Positions 1 through 8,417 of a stretch of DNA of 64,000 nt are shown piece by piece (position 1 is the stretch's first letter; each line of letters starts with the position of its first letter). The stretch is from Burkholderia sp. FERM BP-3421 (GTDB taxonomy: Bacteria > Pseudomonadota > Gammaproteobacteria > Burkholderiales > Burkholderiaceae): NCBI RefSeq assembly GCF_028657905.1, contig NZ_CP117781.1:620001-684000 (forward strand), in the 5' to 3' direction. Below the pieces are notes generated by a model that did no database searches, was not told the origin of the DNA, and saw only the letters and a list, made by a program, of their open reading frames with translations. A program made the translations under genes and the position numbers.

Positions 1-229
1 GGCCCGGCACGTGCGCGGCGACCACCTCGGCAATCTCTTCCTCGGTGGATTCGGCGGGTACGACCTGCCGGCGCGCGGGCGCGTCGAGGTGCATCGTCCA
101 TTCGACGAGCCGGTACGGACGCCCCCACGGGCGTTGCATCTCGACCGAGACGCGGCAGCTTTGAACCGGTAACGCGTGCTGGCGCGTGAGAATCGTGTGC
201 AGGTGGCAATAAACGGTATCTTCGATCAT
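1..229 (-). CDS. Hypothetical protein, N-terminal 76 residues (cut by window edge)
   Basis: The reading frame starts at an ATG at 229 and stays open to the window edge, so the C-terminus lies outside. A GGAGG ribosome binding site sits about 6 nt upstream (plus-strand cctcc near 236-238), which supports a real gene. The visible protein begins MIEDTVYCHLHTIL and has no signal peptide or membrane segment. A basic, tryptophan-containing middle is followed by an acidic stretch with two TEEE/EE-type clusters. I do not recognise the family. It transcribes away from the porin, separated from it by two terminator-like hairpins. Confidence 0.6.
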   Translation of the reverse strand, partial: MIEDTVYCHLHTILTRQHALPVQSCRVSVEMQRPWGRPYRLVEWTMHLDAPARRQVVPAESTEEEIAEVVAAHVPG

Positions 230-282
230 CGTCGCCTCCGGTCCTGTCTTGCGTTGGGCGGCGGGGCCGCCTTCATCTGGAT

Positions 283-310
283 AAAAAAATGCCGCCGGTA
301 CTCAGGCGGC
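283..310 (-). terminator. Intrinsic terminator-like hairpin
   Basis: GCCGCC at 291-296 pairs with GGCGGC at 305-310 around an 8-nt loop. On the minus strand it is followed by a run of seven T (plus-strand a-tract 283-289). It lies downstream of the porin terminator and could act as a second, tandem terminator for minus-strand transcripts. Confidence 0.6.
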
Positions 311-370
311 CAACAGGGGGGGTGAAGACATCCTCGCAGCCCAGAATTAAGCGAAACTTAAAAGGAATAA

Positions 371-400
371 AAAAACGCCCCGCAAGATTGCGGGGCGTTT
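371..400 (-). terminator. Rho-independent terminator of the porin gene
   Basis: A nearly perfect GC-rich stem (ACGCCCCGCA / TGCGGGGCGT) with a short loop is flanked by A-runs on the plus strand, giving a T-tract on the minus strand. It ends 33 nt past the porin stop codon. The flanking sequence also allows termination in the other direction. Confidence 0.85.
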
Positions 401-433
401 CTGCCGTAGTGTGCCGCGAGTTAAGCGAACGCT

Positions 434-1573
434 TTAGAACTTGTGGCGGATACCGACGCGGGCAGCGATCTGGTTCGTCGTGCCCGTGCCCGACGGCGTG
501 AAGAAGCTCGATGCGCTCGAACCGATCTGCGCTTGCGTGTTGCCCGATGCCTTCTGGTAGATCACGAGGCCGTAGACGTCGGTGCGCTTGCTGAGCGCGT
601 AGTCGAGCGCGGCGTTGGCCTGGTTCCAGTGGTACGAGTTGCCGTTGTTTTGCGCGCTCGTGTACGTGTAGCCCAGCGCAGCCGACAGTGCCGGCGTGAA
701 CGCGTACTTGCCGCCTGCTTCATACGCGTTGTACGACGCGCCTGCCGACGTGCCGATCGTCGTGAACTGCGTGCGCGTCCACAGCGCCCAGACCGTTGCC
801 GGGCCCCACACGTAGCGGCCGCCGACGCCGTACGTCTTCAGGTCCTGCACGTTCGAGATCGCGACTGCCGCGATGTTCGTCGAGAACGACGGCGACGCAG
901 CCGACGGGTAACGGATGTCCGTGTACGCCGCGCCGATCGAGAACGGGCCGTTCGCGTAGTTCGCGCCGAAGCTGTATGCGCGCGACGAAGCCGTCGACGA
1001 GCCCGTCGGCGAGCCGGCGAACGAGGTCGTGTTCGAGAAGCCGTACAACGCGCCGAACGTCAGGCCGCCGTAGTTCGCGCTCTGGTACTTGACCGCGTTG
1101 TTGATGCGGCTCGACGTCAGCTGGTCGATATCGTTGACGTGGTACGCGTAGTTGCCCGCGACCGTGTTGCCGCCCGTCGAGTAGTTCGAGCCGAGGATGT
1201 CGGTCGAGAACGAGTACTGGCGGCCGAACGTGACCGTGCCGTACTGGTTGTGCGACAGGCCGACGTATGCCTGACGGCCGAACATCGCGCCGCCCTGGCC
1301 AGCCGTGCCGTTGCCGCTGTTGAAGCCGTTTTCGAGCACGAAGATCGCCTTCAGGCCGCCACCGAGGTCTTCGGTGCCGCGCAGGCCCCAACGGCTGCCT
1401 TGGGCGACGCCGTCGTCGTACTTGAACAGCTTGCCGCTGCCGTTCCCCACCTTCACGTGGTTGACATAGCTGACGCCGGCATCGATCACGCCGTACAGGG
1501 TCACGCTGCTCTGCGCGTGGGCGGCGGTCGCGGTCGCGGCGAGGACAGCGGTGGTCAACAGTTTCTTGTTCAA
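434..1573 (-). CDS. Gram-negative porin, OmpC-like (Burkholderia type)
   Basis: General diffusion porin of the outer membrane, expected to form a 16-strand beta-barrel trimer. The 379-aa product starts at a TTG codon (1573) preceded by GGAG. The frame upstream of that point is not signal-like, whereas NKKLLTTAVLAATATAAHA is a clean signal peptide cleaved before QSS. The mature protein begins with the family start SSVTLYGVIDAG, carries the loop motif TFGRQY, and ends in GIRHKF, the C-terminal Phe signature recognised by the Bam machinery. Length is normal for the family (350-390 aa). It stands alone, with its own terminator and a 300-bp upstream region. Porin family is certain; substrate preference cannot be read. 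Confidence 0.93.
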   Translation of the reverse strand: MNKKLLTTAVLAATATAAHAQSSVTLYGVIDAGVSYVNHVKVGNGSGKLFKYDDGVAQGSRWGLRGTEDLGGGLKAIFVLENGFNSGNGTAGQGGAMFGRQAYVGLSHNQYGTVTFGRQYSFSTDILGSNYSTGGNTVAGNYAYHVNDIDQLTSSRINNAVKYQSANYGGLTFGALYGFSNTTSFAGSPTGSSTASSRAYSFGANYANGPFSIGAAYTDIRYPSAASPSFSTNIAAVAISNVQDLKTYGVGGRYVWGPATVWALWTRTQFTTIGTSAGASYNAYEAGGKYAFTPALSAALGYTYTSAQNNGNSYHWNQANAALDYALSKRTDVYGLVIYQKASGNTQAQIGSSASSFFTPSGTGTTNQIAARVGIRHKF

Positions 1574-1874
1574 AGGAATCTCCGAGCGAATGAAAGATAA
1601 ATGCGGTTCCACTGCGCTCTCGTGGCGCCTGGAAGGAACGGACCGCACTGTAATGGTCAGGCGCGTAATGAATGTGACAGATCTTGTCATATTAATGGAG
1701 TGTCGCGCCCGCGCCACAGCTCATGATCGTCGCTTGTGTGACCGGCAGTTATATCGATTTCGCAGGACGATCCCGGCCGAGGCGGAATAAGCGTAGCAGA
1801 AATATTTGGTTTGACCCTATCTGCTTGCGTGCCACGATGCGCGCACGATACAAACGGGATAAGGGGACCCAACT
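1574..1874. other. Intergenic region between divergent porin and metQ-like gene
   Basis: About 300 bp with lower GC than its neighbours, expected to hold the two divergent promoters. I see no coding frame with a ribosome binding site and no clear palindrome. Confidence 0.5.
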
Positions 1875-2684
1875 ATGCAAGGTTTTGCTTCTATTTCTCG
1901 CCTGGTGGCGATAGGGGCGGCGCTGGCGCTGTCGGCGACGCTCGCGCACGCGGGCGGCCAGGTGCTCAAGGTCGGCACGATGAGCGGGCCGGACGCGGAG
2001 ATCTGGACCGAGGTGACCAAGGTCGCCGCGCGCGACGGGCTCACGCTCAAGGTGATCGAGTTCAACGACTACGTGCAGCCGAACGCCGCGCTCGACGCGG
2101 GCGATCTCGATGCGAACGGCTTCCAGCACCAGCCGTTCCTCGACAGCCAGATCAAGCAGCGCGGCTACAAGATCATCAACGCCGGCCTGACCTACGTCAT
2201 GCCGATGGGTTTTTATTCCAGGAAAATCAAGGGCTTGAAGGATCTGCCCGTGGGCGCGAAGGTGGGCATCCAGAACGATCCGTCGAACGGCAACCGCGCG
2301 CTGCTGCTGCTGCAGAAGTACGGCGTGATCAAGCTGAAGCCGGGCGCGGGCGTCAACGGCGTCAATGCGACGCCGCTCGATGTCGCCGAGAACCCGAAAA
2401 AGATCAAGCTCGTCGAGTTGGATGCGGCGCAACTGCCGCGCGCGCTGCCGGATCTCGACGCCGCATCGATCAATACCGATTACGCGGTGAAAGCCGGGCT
2501 GACGCCGGTGCGCGACGCGATCGCGGTCGAGGACCTGAAGGGCCCGTACGCGAACCTGATCGCGGTGCGCGCGCAGGACAAGGACAAGCCGTGGGTGAAA
2601 AAGCTGGTGGCCGCGTATGAATCGGAGGATGTCCGCCGCTTCATCGACGCGAAGTACAACGGCGCGATCATTCCCGCGTTCTGA
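1875..2684 (+). CDS. metQ: MetQ/NlpA-family substrate-binding protein
   Basis: Periplasmic binding protein of the methionine ABC importer class (269 aa). An AAGGGGA ribosome binding site precedes the ATG. Residues 1-26 form a signal peptide ending AHA. The mature part opens LKVGTMSGPDAEIW and carries the family stretches DYVQPNAAL, LDANGFQHQPFLD and NDPSNGNRAL, which build the ligand site. There is no Cys at the cleavage site, so it is probably a soluble periplasmic protein rather than a lipoprotein. No metN ATPase or metI permease gene adjoins it, so it must share a transporter encoded elsewhere. A terminator follows 70 nt downstream. The ligand is likely D/L-methionine by family, but this is inferred. 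Confidence 0.85.
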   Translation: MQGFASISRLVAIGAALALSATLAHAGGQVLKVGTMSGPDAEIWTEVTKVAARDGLTLKVIEFNDYVQPNAALDAGDLDANGFQHQPFLDSQIKQRGYKIINAGLTYVMPMGFYSRKIKGLKDLPVGAKVGIQNDPSNGNRALLLLQKYGVIKLKPGAGVNGVNATPLDVAENPKKIKLVELDAAQLPRALPDLDAASINTDYAVKAGLTPVRDAIAVEDLKGPYANLIAVRAQDKDKPWVKKLVAAYESEDVRRFIDAKYNGAIIPAF

Positions 2685-2753
2685 GCCGGTCGCGCGGGCT
2701 GCCCGCTGCCCGTGCGTGAAATCCGGCCGTGATCCTGCCGGTTGCAGCTTGTC

Positions 2754-2788
2754 CGCGATCGTCCGCCTGGCGCGGGCGATCGCGTTTT
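2754..2788 (+). terminator. Rho-independent terminator after metQ
   Basis: Arms CGCGATCG (2754-2761) and CGATCGCG (2777-2784) pair perfectly, with further CCGC/GCGG pairing inside, followed by TTTT. It sits between the converging metQ and deacylase genes. Confidence 0.8.
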
Positions 2789-2798
2789 GACGTGGTGC

Positions 2799-3914
2799 TC
2801 AGGCGGACAGCAGCGAGCCCGTGCGGATCGGCGTCGCGCCGGCGATGCGCGCGACTTCCATGCCGGCCGTCGCGAACCGCGCGATCTGACGCGCATACAG
2901 CACGCCCGACACGCTGCTTTTCAGCGTGATCACGCGGTCGGTGAGCGGGTCGACGATGTCCGCGACCGCCTGCCCCGCTTCGATCCACACGCCGACCGCC
3001 GTGCGAAACACGATGATCCCCGACACCGGGGCGACGAGCGGATCGGTGCCGGCGAGCGGCGTGGCCGGGTAGGCGAGCGGCGGCAGCGGCGCGGGCGTGC
3101 CGTCGATCGCGTCGCGCAGGGTCAGGTAGTCGAGCAGCGCCTGAGCGTCGCGTTCGGCCAGCTCGTAGGAGACGTCGCGCTCGCTGCGCAGCTCGACCGT
3201 CACCGAGATCGAGCCGTTCGGGATCGGGAAGCGGTCGCCGAAGCGGCCGCGCAGGTCCGACCAGCAGAAGCTGTGGATCTCGTCGAACGGATTGCCGACC
3301 GAATTGAGCGCGAGCAGCGAGGCCTGTGCGTCGAGGTAGCGCGCGAGCGGCTCGACCTCTTCCCACAGTTCCGGATTCGTGTAGAGGTGCATCACCGCAT
3401 CGCTGTCGCAATGCAGGTCGAGCACGATATCGGCGTCGTAGGAGAGTTTTTGCAGCGCGAGGCGCTGTGACTCCAGCTCGGTGCGCGGCTTCTGCTCGTC
3501 GAGCGCTTCGCGCATCGCCGCGCGCACCGCCGCGAGGTTCTTCGTCGCGTCGCCGGTCAGCCGGGACTCGATGCGCGGCGCCACCAGCGCGGCGAGATCG
3601 TGGAAATTGCGGTTGAAGTTCTGCATCGAGCCCAGCTCGAAGCGGCCCAGGTGGTCGCCGAACACGTGTTGCGACAGGCCGATCGGATTCGGCACGGGCA
3701 CCACGACGATCTCGTCGCGCAGCCGGCCGGCGGCTTCGAGCGTGGCGAGCTTGCGGCGCAGGAGCGTGGCGACCAGCATGCCGGGCAGTTCGTCGGCGTG
3801 CAGCGACGACTGGATGTACACCTTTTTCCCGCTGCGCGGGCCGTAGTGGAAGCTCGTGAGGTGGCGCTCGGTGCCGAGCGAGGGGGAGATCAGCGGATGG
3901 GTCTGCGTTTGCAT
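2799..3914 (-). CDS. Succinylglutamate desuccinylase/aspartoacylase-family zinc hydrolase
   Basis: M14-like zinc deacylase, 371 aa. I start at the ATG of MQTQTH (3914); the frame extends 29 codons further to a TTG but that segment is basic and low-complexity. Zinc ligands are visible as HADE (His39/Glu42) and the His in LDLHCDSD near residue 165; a likely catalytic Glu lies in VTVELRSE near residue 225. The C-terminal 100 residues (ending GSLLSA) look like the small beta domain common in this family. No arginine succinyltransferase genes are nearby, so an AstE role is unlikely; it may remove an acyl group from a small amide. Family is confident, substrate unknown. Confidence 0.85.
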   Translation of the reverse strand: MQTQTHPLISPSLGTERHLTSFHYGPRSGKKVYIQSSLHADELPGMLVATLLRRKLATLEAAGRLRDEIVVVPVPNPIGLSQHVFGDHLGRFELGSMQNFNRNFHDLAALVAPRIESRLTGDATKNLAAVRAAMREALDEQKPRTELESQRLALQKLSYDADIVLDLHCDSDAVMHLYTNPELWEEVEPLARYLDAQASLLALNSVGNPFDEIHSFCWSDLRGRFGDRFPIPNGSISVTVELRSERDVSYELAERDAQALLDYLTLRDAIDGTPAPLPPLAYPATPLAGTDPLVAPVSGIIVFRTAVGVWIEAGQAVADIVDPLTDRVITLKSSVSGVLYARQIARFATAGMEVARIAGATPIRTGSLLSA

Positions 3915-4185
3915 GTTTGGTATGAGCGGCGCAGCGGCTGCGATCGTTCGAACGATGTCAGTGGAAGGACGATTGTACGTTGCCCGTCGCACACCGACCA
4001 AGCGCGCGGCGAACGCTTGAGATTTCTCATTTGAATCAAGGGTTTGGCGGGAAAGCGGAGAGGTTGTGACGGTTTTTTGTCAGATTCGGGCGGGTCGGCC
4101 GACCATGGGAGAGGCGTCGCTGTCGCGGCGCGCCGAGATGATCGCGCCGGCACCCCGTCGGCGCGCGCGATGGAGTATCGAGACG

Positions 4186-4671
4186 ATGAAGCGCCCCTTG
4201 ATCCTGATCTGCACCCACCTGGCGATGCTGGCCGTCGGCTTTGGCGCGGGCGTCTACACCCTGCCGATCCTGACGGCCGGCCCGGGCCTCAGCGCGGCCG
4301 ACGCGCGCGCGGCGGCTCAGGAGGCGCGCTATCGCGGACATTTCGTGCGGGATCTTCCGGGCAGCGATGCGCTGCATTGGGCGGACGGCGCGCTCGCGGT
4401 CACGGATGACGCGCTGGTGTTCGACGGGCGCGTCGCGCCCGGGCCGGACTACCGGGTCTACCTCGTGCCCGAGTTCGTCGATTCGGGGCCGGCGTTTCTC
4501 GCGCTGAAGGCGCGCGCGCGGCAGGTGGGCGCCTTGCGCACCTTCGGCGCGTCGCGCACGCCGCTTCCGTCCGACGTCGATGCCGGCGCCTATACGACGG
4601 TGGTGATCTGGTGCGAGCGCTTCTCGCGCTTCATCGGCGCCGCGCAGTACCGGGGCGCGGGCGATGCCTGA
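4186..4671 (+). CDS. DM13 domain-containing membrane-anchored protein
   Basis: 161 aa from an ATG preceded by GGAG 9 nt upstream; the longer frame would add 40 arginine-rich residues before the obvious membrane segment. Residues 3-26 (LILICTHLAMLAVGFGAGVY) form one transmembrane helix, so the rest is periplasmic. Residues 50-155 match the DM13 fold, with GSDALHWADGALAV, FDGRVAPGPDYRVYLVP and the family cysteine in VVIWCERFS near the end. DM13 is thought to be a redox or adhesion-related domain with an essential Cys; the exact role here is unknown. It is a single gene between two minus-strand genes. Confidence 0.75.
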   Translation: MKRPLILICTHLAMLAVGFGAGVYTLPILTAGPGLSAADARAAAQEARYRGHFVRDLPGSDALHWADGALAVTDDALVFDGRVAPGPDYRVYLVPEFVDSGPAFLALKARARQVGALRTFGASRTPLPSDVDAGAYTTVVIWCERFSRFIGAAQYRGAGDA

Positions 4672-4682
4672 GCACGACATGA

Positions 4683-4716
4683 AAACAGCCCGCGCGGCGC
4701 GGGCCGGGCGGGCTGT
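4683..4716 (-). terminator. Terminator of the amino-acid binding protein gene
   Basis: ACAGCCCG (4685-4692) pairs with CGGGCTGT (4709-4716), with a GC-rich inner stem. Read on the minus strand it ends in TTTT. It lies 46 nt past the stop of the gene at 4762. Confidence 0.7.
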
Positions 4717-4761
4717 TCGAGGCGCCCGGCGCGGGTGCGCCGGGCGCGGCGTCGACGGGCT

Positions 4762-5544
4762 TTACTTGCCGTAGACGTCGAAGGCGAAGTACTTCTTCGC
4801 GATCTTGTCGTAGGTGCCGTCCTTGCGCATGTCGGCGATTGCCTTGTCCATCTTCGCCTTCAGGTCGGTGTCTTCCTTGCGCAGGCCCACGCCCGCGCCT
4901 TCGCCGAGCGTCTTCGGATCGTCGAGGTCCGGGCCGGCGAACGCGTAGCCCGCGCCGCGCGGCGTCTTCAGGAAGCCGATGTCGGCCTGCACGGCGTCCT
5001 GCAGCGTGGCGTCGAGGCGGCCGGCGATCAGGTCGGCGTACACCTGGTCCTGATTCTGGTACGGCTGGACCTTCACGCCCTTCGGCGCCCAGTAGGTCTT
5101 TGCGTAGGTTTCCTGGATCGTGCCCTGCTCGACGCCCACCGTCTTGCCCTTCAGCGATTCGGCGGTCGGCATCAGGTTGAGGCCCTTCTTCTCGACGAGG
5201 CGGGTCGGCGTGTTGAACAGCTTCGAGGAGAATGCGATCTGCTCCGCGCGTTGCGGGGTCATCGACATCGACGACAGCACGCCGTCGAACTTGCGCGCCT
5301 TCAGCGCGGGGATCATGCCGTCGAAGTCGTTCTCGATCCACACGCATTTGGCGGCGATGCGCTTGCAGATCTCATTGCCGAGATCGATATCGAAGCCGAC
5401 CAGCTTGCCGTCCGCGGCTTTCGATTCGAAAGGCGGGTAGCTCGCGTCGACGCCGAAACGGACCGTCGTCCAGTCCTTCGCATAGGCGCCGCCCGCCGAG
5501 ACGGCAAGCATGGCGACCGTCCAAGCCGCTACGATTTTTTTCAC
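4762..5544 (-). CDS. Periplasmic cationic amino-acid binding protein (SBP family 3, ArgT/HisJ-like)
   Basis: 260-aa extracytoplasmic binding protein of a polar amino-acid ABC importer. The signal peptide is about 22 residues (MKKIVAAWTVAMLAVSAGGAYA). The mature protein has the family opening VRFGVDASYPPFESK, followed by GFDIDLGNEICKRI, the ligand-binding IPALKARKFDGVLSSMSMTP and VGVEQGTIQETYA. The WIENDFDGMIPALK region is typical of lysine/arginine/ornithine/histidine binders. An ABC-type terminator follows. No permease or ATPase gene is adjacent, so this is a second orphan binding protein in the first 6 kb. Family confident; ligand inferred. Confidence 0.9.
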   Translation of the reverse strand: MKKIVAAWTVAMLAVSAGGAYAKDWTTVRFGVDASYPPFESKAADGKLVGFDIDLGNEICKRIAAKCVWIENDFDGMIPALKARKFDGVLSSMSMTPQRAEQIAFSSKLFNTPTRLVEKKGLNLMPTAESLKGKTVGVEQGTIQETYAKTYWAPKGVKVQPYQNQDQVYADLIAGRLDATLQDAVQADIGFLKTPRGAGYAFAGPDLDDPKTLGEGAGVGLRKEDTDLKAKMDKAIADMRKDGTYDKIAKKYFAFDVYGK

Positions 5545-6184
5545 TGTGACTCCTCGTGTAGTTCGTGGTTTGCGCGCGGGATTCCGCGAACGCTGCGCTC
5601 CGGCGCGGCTGCTGGCCGGGCGGGCAGGGCGCCCGTCCGGGTGCGGACGAACGTTCCGCGAACATTATCAAGACAAAATTGTGCACAGCGGCTTAGTGGA
5701 AGACCTGATGGCGGTGGGGACGGGGAAGCGCTGCCGGGCGGGGGCTGCGCGTGCGCGTTTGTGTAAGGGGCGGTTTGCCGGTTTCAGATCGGACTCATGG
5801 TTTTCATTTCAAGGGGGAGATAGTTTGGGAATTCTTGGGGAGAGGCGATGGACTTGGCATTTGTTTTGAATGGCCAGGAATATTTATCAATCAGGTATGG
5901 GTCCAGGACATTCAAGACATTTCCCGGGAGAGGGCGGGATAAGAATGAGCGGGCGTATCAATGTATGAATGGTTGCGGATCGATGCCGAAAGCACGGTAT
6001 TTCATTGCCGATAGACCGTCGGGATGAAGGGGCGGACCGATCACGGATATCGTCAAACGAGAGACAAGTTCGGTTGTGTTATTCGTGGATGACGGGAAGA
6101 TCGATGACTGGACATTATGCAATTGTGTCGAGCGGAGCGATTTTCGGCTTCATCGGTATCGGCTGAGGGAATATTGAAGGTGCG
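5545..6184. other. 640-bp non-coding stretch, A+T-richer in its second half
   Basis: Holds the promoter of the binding-protein gene near 5545-5680. From about 5780 to 6180 the composition falls well below the local GC level. Open frames here (for example near 5969-6166) have no ribosome binding site and no recognisable product. This may be a decayed or horizontally acquired segment that ends in the small gene at 6185. Confidence 0.5.
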
Positions 6185-6454
6185 ATGAAAAAGGCTGTCA
6201 AGTTCGCGGGTTTGCTTTTGGCGGCCCTGTCGATCTCATCCATCCTCGTCAATCCATGGTTGGGGAGAATCATCCCCTTCCCATCGATCAGCGATGAATG
6301 CGCGAACCTCATCCACGGCCTCTACGGCGCAAGAAACCAGGAGCAGGCGGTCGACGCGCTTGCCGTCGTCGGCTACCTGATCTGGACGCCGTTCGTCATA
6401 TTGGCCGGCTGGATTTCGCGGCGGCTCCGGCAACGCCATCGCCGCGAACCTTGA
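6185..6454 (+). CDS. Small two-helix inner-membrane protein, unknown function
   Basis: 89 aa, with GAAGGTG 6 nt before the ATG. Residues 5-25 (AVKFAGLLLAALSISSILVN) and 59-79 (VVGYLIWTPFVILAGWISRR) are hydrophobic helices; a polar segment between them includes a CANLIHGLYGARNQ stretch. The C-terminus is strongly basic, suggesting that end lies in the cytoplasm. I do not recognise the family. It follows an A+T-rich region and has lower GC at its 5' end, consistent with recent acquisition. Confidence 0.6.
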   Translation: MKKAVKFAGLLLAALSISSILVNPWLGRIIPFPSISDECANLIHGLYGARNQEQAVDALAVVGYLIWTPFVILAGWISRRLRQRHRREP

Positions 6455-6476
6455 TCCCGCGCAAGCCCCCGCCTCA

Positions 6477-7397
6477 TCACCCCAGCGTTTCGCTCACCGC
6501 CTGCCGCAGGCACGCGGTGAACTGCGTGACGGCTGGCGTCGGCAGCAAATCGCGGCGCGCGAGGATCGACAGGTCGTAGCTCGGCAGCGCATCGTCGAGC
6601 GGCGCCGCGCGGATGCCGAGCGGCGCGACCACCTCGGCGAGCGGCTTCGTGAAGCAACCGATCACGTCCGAGTGCGCGACGAGGCCGAGCGTGACCGCGA
6701 ACGACGACGGCGCGCGCAGCATCCGCTTCGGCAGCGGCAGCCCGTGCGCATTGAACATCGTCATCATCACGCTGTGCGGGAACTGGTCCGCGCCCACCGT
6801 GAGGATCCATTCGGCGTCGAGCAGTTCGGACAGCCGGTGCGCGTGCGCGAGCGGGTGACCCTCGCGCATCACGACGACGAACTCGGTCGAGAACAGCGGG
6901 ACCTGGGTGAAGTCGCGATCGAGCGCGGGGATGTGGTGCATGGCCGCGATGTCGAGCGTGCCGTTGCGCAGCCGCGCGAGCGCGTCGGGCACCGTCACCT
7001 CCTCCATCGACAGGCTCACGTTCGGCATCGCCGCGCGGAATTTCACGACCGCGCGCGGCAGCGCGGTCAAGGCGATCGACGGCATCGTGCCCACTGCGAC
7101 CCGGCCCGACATCTCGCCCTTCACCTGTTCCACCGCTTCCACCGTGCGGCGCATGTCGCCGAGCAGTTGCTCGGCGCGCGGCAGCAGCGCATGGCCGCAG
7201 GCGGTCAGCTCGACGCCGCGCACGCTGCGCGCGAGCAGTTCCGCGTTGAGCGCATGTTCGAGTTCGCGGATCGTGTGCGTGATCGCCGGCTGCGTGACGC
7301 CGAGTTCGCGCGCGGCGGCGCGCAGGCTCTTGTGATGCGCGGCGGCGACGAAGGCCTGCAGTTGCGTGAGGTTCAGGTAGTTGCGGGGGCGGGTCAT
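6477..7397 (-). CDS. LysR-family transcriptional regulator
   Basis: 306 aa. The N-terminal winged helix-turn-helix spans residues 7-66 (LTQLQAFVAAAHHKSLRAAA, then VTQPAITHTIRELE). Residues 92-300 form the periplasmic-binding-like effector domain, opening GRVAVGTMPSIALTALP. It resembles regulators of aromatic or amino-acid catabolism (CynR/PcaQ-like), but no divergent catabolic gene is present to name the effector. The gene facing it, 490 bp away, is an Lrp-type regulator, so the target is uncertain. Confidence 0.88.
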   Translation of the reverse strand: MTRPRNYLNLTQLQAFVAAAHHKSLRAAARELGVTQPAITHTIRELEHALNAELLARSVRGVELTACGHALLPRAEQLLGDMRRTVEAVEQVKGEMSGRVAVGTMPSIALTALPRAVVKFRAAMPNVSLSMEEVTVPDALARLRNGTLDIAAMHHIPALDRDFTQVPLFSTEFVVVMREGHPLAHAHRLSELLDAEWILTVGADQFPHSVMMTMFNAHGLPLPKRMLRAPSSFAVTLGLVAHSDVIGCFTKPLAEVVAPLGIRAAPLDDALPSYDLSILARRDLLPTPAVTQFTACLRQAVSETLG

Positions 7398-7884
7398 CGA
7401 GAGGCGTCCGGAGAGGCGGGCGCGTTCATTGTCCTACAACGCGGCCGTTCACCCGTTCACTCGTTCGCGCGCCACGCGGCGCCCAGCGCAGATCGAACGG
7501 ACCGGCGGCGATACCCGTGCACAGGGGTGATCGACAATGCAACGAGAAACGGCAAGCCGAATCTCCGCATCATGCGGAATCTCCACCTGGACGATTCGGT
7601 GCGGGTCACGGTACGCATCGGTACTGCGCCGAGGGCGGACCTGCCACGGGAACCCGCACATGCTTAACAGCGGCGGCGAACTGATTAAGAACGCGTCGTG
7701 CACACTGAAGATCTTCGGCCATGTGTCCCACGCGCCGAAATCGACACAGCCATCGCGATGCCGAGCGCCCCGTCCCGCACGGCAGCGGCGGAAAAATAAA
7801 ATGAACGTTCGAATTCACGGACAGCGGCAGGGTTCGTCAGTAGAATCTGCGCCACAACAAAACGAGACCAACGGAATCCGCGAC
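7398..7884. other. Divergent intergenic region between lysR and lrp genes
   Basis: 487 bp with no supported gene; the open frames in it lack ribosome binding sites. It must contain both promoters, but I see no convincing LysR T-N11-A box or Lrp site. Confidence 0.4.
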
Positions 7885-8370
7885 ATGAACCCCGATCGCA
7901 CCGACATGCGCATCCTGCGTCAGCTCGAACGCGATGGACGCATCAGCAACCAGGATCTCGCGAGCGCCGTGGCGCTTTCACCGTCCGCCTGCCTGCGGCG
8001 CGTGAAGCTGCTCGAGGAGGCGGGAATCATCGACGGCTATCGCTGCGCGATCGCCGCCAAGCGCGTCGGCGTCGCATTCGAGGCGCACGTGCATGTGTCG
8101 ATGCGACAGGACGATCCGGGTTGGCACGATCGCTTCAGCGAGGCGATCATGAACTGGCCCGAGGTGGTGTCGGCCCAGGTCGTGACCGGCGCGTCGAACT
8201 ACGTGCTGACCGTGCGCACGCGGGACCTCGAACATTACTCTGCATTCGTCATCAACGAATTGCATCGCGCGCCCGGCGTGATGTCGATCCAGTCGAACGT
8301 CGTGCTCGCGACGCTCAAGCGTGACGGATCGGTGCTCGACCTGGTCGACGCGCCCGCGCCCGCGGGCTGA
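7885..8370 (+). CDS. Lrp/AsnC-family transcriptional regulator
   Basis: 161 aa from the ATG of MNPDRTDM; the longer open frame upstream has no family similarity. Residues 5-60 are the AsnC helix-turn-helix (LRQLERDGRISNQDLASAVA, LSPSACLRRVKLLEEAGIID). Residues 65-150 are the RAM/AsnC ligand-binding domain (VTGASNYVLTVRTRDLEHYS). Such proteins sense amino acids and usually control a neighbouring exporter or catabolic gene. Here the next genes face the other way, so the target may be distant or the gene itself. Confidence 0.88.
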   Translation: MNPDRTDMRILRQLERDGRISNQDLASAVALSPSACLRRVKLLEEAGIIDGYRCAIAAKRVGVAFEAHVHVSMRQDDPGWHDRFSEAIMNWPEVVSAQVVTGASNYVLTVRTRDLEHYSAFVINELHRAPGVMSIQSNVVLATLKRDGSVLDLVDAPAPAG

Positions 8371-8380
8371 GATCGGGCAG

Positions 8381-8398
8381 CGGCGCGGTTGCGCGCCG
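8381..8398. terminator. Hairpin between converging lrp and O-methyltransferase genes
   Basis: CGGCGCG (8381-8387) and CGCGCCG (8392-8398) form a perfect 7-bp stem with a GTTG loop. No T-run follows, so it would be a weak or factor-assisted bidirectional terminator. Confidence 0.45.
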
Positions 8399-8417
8399 CC
8401 GCCGCCTCAACGCGGTT

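Noticed and set aside
443..1600. Long arginine/valine-rich open frame opposite the porin
   Set aside because: GC-driven shadow of the porin gene; no ribosome binding site, composition unlike real proteins.
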